The position numbers were made by a program, and so were the translations under genes. The notes under the pieces were generated by a model, which worked only from the letters and a program-made list of their open reading frames with translations, made no database searches and had not been told where the DNA came from. A DNA stretch of 64,000 nt from the NCBI GenBank assembly GCA_035556735.1, contig DATMFF010000002.1, positions 558,001-622,000 on the forward strand, read 5' to 3'. Positions 60,248-64,000 of this stretch are shown piece by piece (the first letter of the stretch is position 1; every line of letters starts with the position of its first letter). This stretch comes from CANJBX01 sp035556735. Its GTDB lineage: Bacteria > Pseudomonadota > Alphaproteobacteria > Rhizobiales > Xanthobacteraceae.

Positions 60248-61927
60248 ATGAAAGACAATGACATCATCCCCGTCCTGATCGTCGGCGGCGGCCCCATCGG
60301 CCTCGCGCTGGCGCTCGACCTCGGCTGGCGCGACGTGCCGTGCCTGCTCGTCGAGCAGGGCGACGGCGAGGTCGTCGACGCCAAGATGTTCGCGACCGGC
60401 ATCCGCACGGTGGAGTTTTGCCGGCGCTGGGGCATCGCCGAGAAGGTGAAGCACTGGGGCTACCCGGAGGACTTCCCCTTCGACAACGTCTTCGTCACCA
60501 GCCTCGCCGGCCACGAGGTCGGCCGCATCCCGATGCCGGCGCTCAGGGACATCTCGCCGTTCCCGACGAGTCCCGAGCAGTTCGCGCACTGCCCGCAGTT
60601 CGTGTTCGACCCGATCCTCGCGGCGGCCGCGCGCTCCTATCCGTGCGTGACGCTGCGCCACCGCTGTCAGCTCGTCGCCTTCCGCGACGAGGGTGACCAC
60701 GTCGCGGCCGAGCTCCTCGATCATGCAAGCGGCGCGCGCGAGACGGTGCGGGCGCGCTATCTCGTCGGCTGCGACGGCATCGGCAGCATGGTGCGCAAGC
60801 AGCTCGGCTTCCGCATGGAGGGCGTCGAGCTCATCAACCACTCCTTCAACGTGATGTTCCGCGCCAAGGAGCTGTGGTCGCGCCACGACAAGGGCATCGC
60901 CGGCCGCTACGTCATCGTCGGTCCCGAGGGCGCCTGGGCGAGTCTCACGCCCGCCGACGGCCGCGACCTCTGGCGCCTGATGATCCACGGCGAGCCGGAG
61001 ACCGATCCCGCCTCGATCGATCCCGCCGCCGAGGTGCGCCGCGCCATCGGCAACGACACGCCGTTCGAGGTGGTGAAGTTCGGCCACTGGATCCGCCGCC
61101 GCGTCGTCGCCGATCACTACCAGCGCGGGCGCGTGCTGCTCGCGGGCGACGCCGTGCACGTGACGCCGCCGAACGGCGGGCTCGGCATGAACACCGGCAT
61201 CGGCGACGCCGCCGACCTCGGCTGGAAGCTCGCCGCCGTCCATCACGGATGGGCCGGCCCCCATCTCATCGACAGCTACGAGCCCGAGCGGCGTCCCGTC
61301 GGCATCCGCCAGTGCGACGAGGCCATGCGCAACTTCCAGCGCTACGGCTCGCGCAAGCCGGTGCCGCACGTCACCGACGAGACCGAGGAGGGCGCGCGCG
61401 TGCGCGCCGAGCTCGGCCGCCGCCTGCAGGCCTCCAATGCGCAGGCCTGGGAGAACCCGCTCAACACCCACCTCGGCTATCGCTACGAGGCTTCGCCCAT
61501 CATCGTGCCGGACGGCCCGCTGCCGCCCGAGCCGGAGGACCCGCGTCACTACACGCAGACCAGCCATCCCGGCTGCCGCGCGCCGCATGCCTGGCTTGCG
61601 GCGGGACGATCCACGCTCGACCTGTTCGGCCGCGGCTTCACGCTGCTGGTGTTCCCGCGCGCCGCCTCGCCGGCGCCCATCGTCGCCGCCGCGCGCAGCC
61701 GCGGCATTCCGCTCGATGTCGTCGCGATCGACCGCCCGGACATCGCGGCGCTCTACGAGCGCGCCCTCGTGCTGGTGCGGCCCGATGGGCACGTCGCCTG
61801 GCGCGGTGATGCGCCGCCCGCTGACGTGGGCACGCTGATCGACCGCGTGCGTGGGGCCATTGCCCCGCATGACGCCATGCGCAACTGTGCACCCGAGACC
61901 GTTGGAGCGGATGCGAAATCGGCATAG
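60248..61927 (+). CDS. FAD-dependent aromatic monooxygenase (MhpA/PheA-type)
   Basis: A 559-aa flavoprotein hydroxylase of the phenol 2-monooxygenase / 3-(3-hydroxyphenyl)propionate hydroxylase family. The Rossmann motif VGGGPIGLALALDLG is near 13-27, the DG motif YLVGCDGIGSMVRKQLG near 172-188, and the GD motif VLLAGDAVHVTPPNGGLGMNTGIGDAADLGWKLA near 297-330; a thioredoxin-like C-terminal domain (about 440-550) is present. It is followed by a VOC-fold protein, so the pair may form a small aromatic-degradation unit. Substrate unknown. Confidence 0.9.
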   Translation: MKDNDIIPVLIVGGGPIGLALALDLGWRDVPCLLVEQGDGEVVDAKMFATGIRTVEFCRRWGIAEKVKHWGYPEDFPFDNVFVTSLAGHEVGRIPMPALRDISPFPTSPEQFAHCPQFVFDPILAAAARSYPCVTLRHRCQLVAFRDEGDHVAAELLDHASGARETVRARYLVGCDGIGSMVRKQLGFRMEGVELINHSFNVMFRAKELWSRHDKGIAGRYVIVGPEGAWASLTPADGRDLWRLMIHGEPETDPASIDPAAEVRRAIGNDTPFEVVKFGHWIRRRVVADHYQRGRVLLAGDAVHVTPPNGGLGMNTGIGDAADLGWKLAAVHHGWAGPHLIDSYEPERRPVGIRQCDEAMRNFQRYGSRKPVPHVTDETEEGARVRAELGRRLQASNAQAWENPLNTHLGYRYEASPIIVPDGPLPPEPEDPRHYTQTSHPGCRAPHAWLAAGRSTLDLFGRGFTLLVFPRAASPAPIVAAARSRGIPLDVVAIDRPDIAALYERALVLVRPDGHVAWRGDAPPADVGTLIDRVRGAIAPHDAMRNCAPETVGADAKSA

Positions 61928-61987
61928 AATGCCGCCAGCAAACAGGCGCCGCCACGATGCGGCGTCCGGCTCACGGAGGATCTGGCG

Positions 61988-62557
61988 ATGAACGTTCACG
62001 CGCAGCCCAAGACCGGCACGTTGAAGTCCCTGCCCAAGCGTCTGCACCACTACGCCTTCGTGGTGAAGGACCACGAGGCCAACCGCAAATTCTGGGAAGA
62101 CGTGATCGGCATCCCGCTGACCGCGACCTGGTGCGAGCGCGCCTACAACGCGAGCGTCGGCCGCGAGATCGACTATTGCCACACGTTCTATTCGCTCGCC
62201 GACGGCGGAGCGCTCGCCTTCTTCCAGTACGCCGACGAAGATGCCTACGAGAAGCTGCGCGCGCTGCGCCCCGATCAAGGCCAGCACTTCGCGATGCTGG
62301 TCGACGAGGAGACCTACAACGAGATCGCCAAGCGCATCCAGGCGGCGGGCCTGCCGTTCCGCGAGACCGATCACGGCTACTGCAAGTCGATCTACTCGGC
62401 GAGCCCGGACGGGTTGAAGGTGGAGTTCACCATCGACGCCCCCGAGGCGGACCAGATCAACGAGATGCGGCGCAAGGACTGCCACTCCGAGCTCAAGCGC
62501 TGGCTCGCCGGCGATCACCGCCCCAACAACCACGACCGCCACGGCATCACGACCTGA
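61988..62557 (+). CDS. VOC (glyoxalase/extradiol dioxygenase-like) protein
   Basis: A 189-aa protein with two VOC half-modules. Candidate metal ligands are His in LHHYAFVVKDHEANRKFW near 18-35, in DQGQHFAMLVDE near 97-108, and Glu in GLKVEFTIDA near 141. It could be an extradiol dioxygenase or a glyoxalase-like isomerase. It starts 60 bp after the FAD monooxygenase gene with a GGAGGATCTGG site, suggesting a common operon. Confidence 0.82.
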   Translation: MNVHAQPKTGTLKSLPKRLHHYAFVVKDHEANRKFWEDVIGIPLTATWCERAYNASVGREIDYCHTFYSLADGGALAFFQYADEDAYEKLRALRPDQGQHFAMLVDEETYNEIAKRIQAAGLPFRETDHGYCKSIYSASPDGLKVEFTIDAPEADQINEMRRKDCHSELKRWLAGDHRPNNHDRHGITT

Positions 62558-62636
62558 GCGCCCGCGTCGCGAAAGCCTGATCGCAAGTTTCAGAGCACGT
62601 TCATCGGCGTTGCCGGGCCGCGCCCGGCAGCCGCGT

Positions 62637-63197
62637 TCACGCGGGTGCCAGTTCCTTGGCGACGGCGGTGACGACGCGCGTGTCGAGCGGCTCGATCGCG
62701 CTCGCGAAGGCGGCGGCGATGCGGCCGTCGCGGCCGATCAGGTACTTGTGGAAGTTCCACGTCGGCACGTCGAGCGGGCGCTCGGTGGCCGCCCAGCGGT
62801 AGAACGGGTGCGCGTGCGGCCCCTTCACCTGCGTCTTCGCCGCCATCGGGAAGGTGACGCCGTGTCCGCCCACCGCGACGGCGGCGATGTCCTGCGCGCC
62901 GCCCGGCTCCTGCCCGCCGAAATCGTTGGACGGCACGCCGACGACCATCAGCCCGCGCGCGCCAAAGCGCGTCCACAGGTCCTGCAGGCCGGTGAGCTGC
63001 GGCGTGTATCCGCATTGCGAGGCGGTGTTGACGACGAGGATCGGCTTGCCGGCGTGATCGCTGAGGCGGATGCTGCCGCCCGCCAGGGCCGCAAAGCTGA
63101 AGGCATAGGCGGTGACCTTGCTCATGGCGGGTGCCTGCGCGAAGGCGGGGCTCGCGACGAAGCCCGCGATGATGCCGAGTGCGTGCCGCCGGTTCAT
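62637..63197 (-). CDS. Glutathione peroxidase
   Basis: A 186-aa thiol peroxidase reducing hydroperoxides. The catalytic Cys is in NTASQCGYTPQL near 57-68 and the tetrad Trp/Asn in PTWNFHKYLIG near 145-155. The N-terminus MNRRHALGIIAGFVASPAFAQA resembles a Tat or Sec signal, so it probably acts in the periplasm. Divergent from the MetE-like gene, convergent with the VOC gene. Confidence 0.92.
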   Translation of the reverse strand: MNRRHALGIIAGFVASPAFAQAPAMSKVTAYAFSFAALAGGSIRLSDHAGKPILVVNTASQCGYTPQLTGLQDLWTRFGARGLMVVGVPSNDFGGQEPGGAQDIAAVAVGGHGVTFPMAAKTQVKGPHAHPFYRWAATERPLDVPTWNFHKYLIGRDGRIAAAFASAIEPLDTRVVTAVAKELAPA

Positions 63198-63322
63198 GGC
63201 GCATCCCTCGCGTGAACGAACGACTGGCGCGACGATACACCCGCTGTCGTGGCGGCAAAGCCGGATATGGCGCCTTGACGTTCACGAGCCTGTGTGGACG
63301 CTTCGCGCGAGGGGAGGAGCCA

Positions 63323-64000
63323 ATGACAGCGCCATCCGGCCGGCCGCCGTTCCGCGCCGATCACATCGGCAGCCTGCTGCGCCCGCAGATGCTGCGGCAG
63401 GCGTTCCGCGACCACGCGGCCGGCAAGCTGTCCGACGTCGATTTCGCGCAGGTGCAGGACGACGCCATCCGCGACGTCATCGCCATGCAGGAGGACGTCG
63501 GACTCGATGTCGTCACCGACGGCGAGTTCCGCCGCGCCTCCTATTGGGGCCGTTTCGTCGAGCGGGTGGGAGGCTTCGCCATCAAGCCGGCCGAGTTCAC
63601 GTTCCGCGACGATGCCGGTCACGAGCTCGCCTTCACCGGCACCTATGCGGCGGCGAAGCTGCGGCGCGCGCAGCCGCTGGCGCTCGACGAGTTCACCTTC
63701 GCGCGCGGCCTCACCGGCAAGACCGTCAAGATCACGCTGCCGGCCCCGTCCACCATGCACTTCTACCGCTGCGGCGACTTCGCCGATCCGGCCGTCTATC
63801 CCGATCCGGATGCGTTCTTGGCCGACCTCACGCAGGTGTTCCGCGACGAGATCGCCGATCTCGCCGCCGCCGGCTGCCGCTACGTACAGCTCGACGAGGT
63901 CGCGATCGCGATGCTGTGCGACCCCGCGATCCGCACCGCTGTCGGCGAGGCGGGCCATTCGCCCGACGCGCTGATCGGCCTCTATATCGACGCCATCAAT
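63323..64000 (+). CDS. MetE C-terminal-domain-like protein, truncated by window end
   Basis: The first 226 codons of a Meth_synt_2 family protein; the stop lies beyond the window. It starts MTAPSGRPPFRADHIGSLLRP after GGGGAGGAG. DVVTDGEFRRASYWGRFVE near 61-79 and CRYVQLDEVAIAM near 192 are family-typical. It is a distant paralogue of the gene at 13460 and, like it, lacks the MetE N-terminal domain. Substrate not determined. Confidence 0.88.
   Translation, partial: MTAPSGRPPFRADHIGSLLRPQMLRQAFRDHAAGKLSDVDFAQVQDDAIRDVIAMQEDVGLDVVTDGEFRRASYWGRFVERVGGFAIKPAEFTFRDDAGHELAFTGTYAAAKLRRAQPLALDEFTFARGLTGKTVKITLPAPSTMHFYRCGDFADPAVYPDPDAFLADLTQVFRDEIADLAAAGCRYVQLDEVAIAMLCDPAIRTAVGEAGHSPDALIGLYIDAIN

Noticed and set aside
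60188..62542. 784-aa open frame on the minus strand
   Set aside because: Antisense to the FAD monooxygenase and VOC genes, which have clear motifs; no recognisable domain in the shadow.

Overview
The window is a 64 kb stretch of GC-rich alphaproteobacterial chromosome, most likely from the order Hyphomicrobiales (Rhizobiales), near the Xanthobacteraceae/Nitrobacteraceae. The pointers are the tkt - coiled-coil gene - zapA - 6S RNA - 5-FTHF cyclo-ligase order, an alphaproteobacterial-type tRNA-His (G1:U72, A73, no encoded G-1), abundant ABC/TRAP solute uptake systems, phasins, and dispersed palindromic repeats of the kind common in Bradyrhizobium relatives. No phage, IS element, CRISPR array or rRNA operon was seen. 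The family placement is inference.

Layout. 0-5 kb is core: transketolase, a small coiled-coil protein, ZapA, 6S RNA, 5-FTHF cyclo-ligase and a YmdB-type phosphodiesterase. 5-8.5 kb: an exported MBL-fold enzyme, an alpha/beta hydrolase, an orphan amino-acid binding protein and an L,D-transpeptidase. 8.8-14.8 kb: a complete five-gene branched-chain amino-acid (Liv-type) ABC operon, then a MetE-C-terminal-like enzyme with a histone-H1-like basic tail. 14.8-16.5 kb: a GntR regulator with a signal-less binding-protein-like gene. 16.7-22.9 kb: GST, rhodanese, a ThDP enzyme/Rieske ferredoxin/FAH-family operon and an MFS transporter. 23-28 kb: a ModA-like protein facing a dctPQM TRAP transporter translationally coupled to malonyl-CoA decarboxylase, that is, malonate uptake and use. 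28.3-33.6 kb: class III CoA-transferase, RutE-like nitroreductase, GlpD, and an NmrA-like reductase divergent from a TetR regulator with two clear operators. 33.7-36.6 kb: PotABC-type transporter without a binding protein. 37-47.3 kb: AsmA-like protein, ScoAB, a ferric-iron FbpA/FbpB pair without ATPase, a DUF1194 protein, and a large PAS histidine-kinase-like protein whose phosphoacceptor His is replaced by Arg.

47.5-48.7 kb holds two phasins and a strong terminator, followed by tRNA-His. 48.9-52.2 kb is an accessory-looking stretch of very small genes, including a four-gene overlapping minus-strand operon of unknown function. 52.2-64 kb: an unassigned radical SAM protein, a tryptophanyl-tRNA synthetase preceded by a full trp-type attenuator (leader peptide with tandem Trp codons), an NrsF-like membrane protein, the two-gene indolepyruvate ferredoxin oxidoreductase, a PNPOx-like protein, an FAD monooxygenase/VOC pair, a glutathione peroxidase and a truncated second MetE-like gene.

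The most interesting single element is the attenuator in front of trpS at 54,539-54,679. It has a 15-codon leader ORF with two adjacent Trp codons, mutually exclusive 1:2, 2:3 and 3:4 stems, a terminator with a U-tract, and a promoter-like sequence spaced so that the leader could be leaderless. It suggests that this synthetase is an auxiliary TrpRS induced when charged tRNA-Trp runs short.
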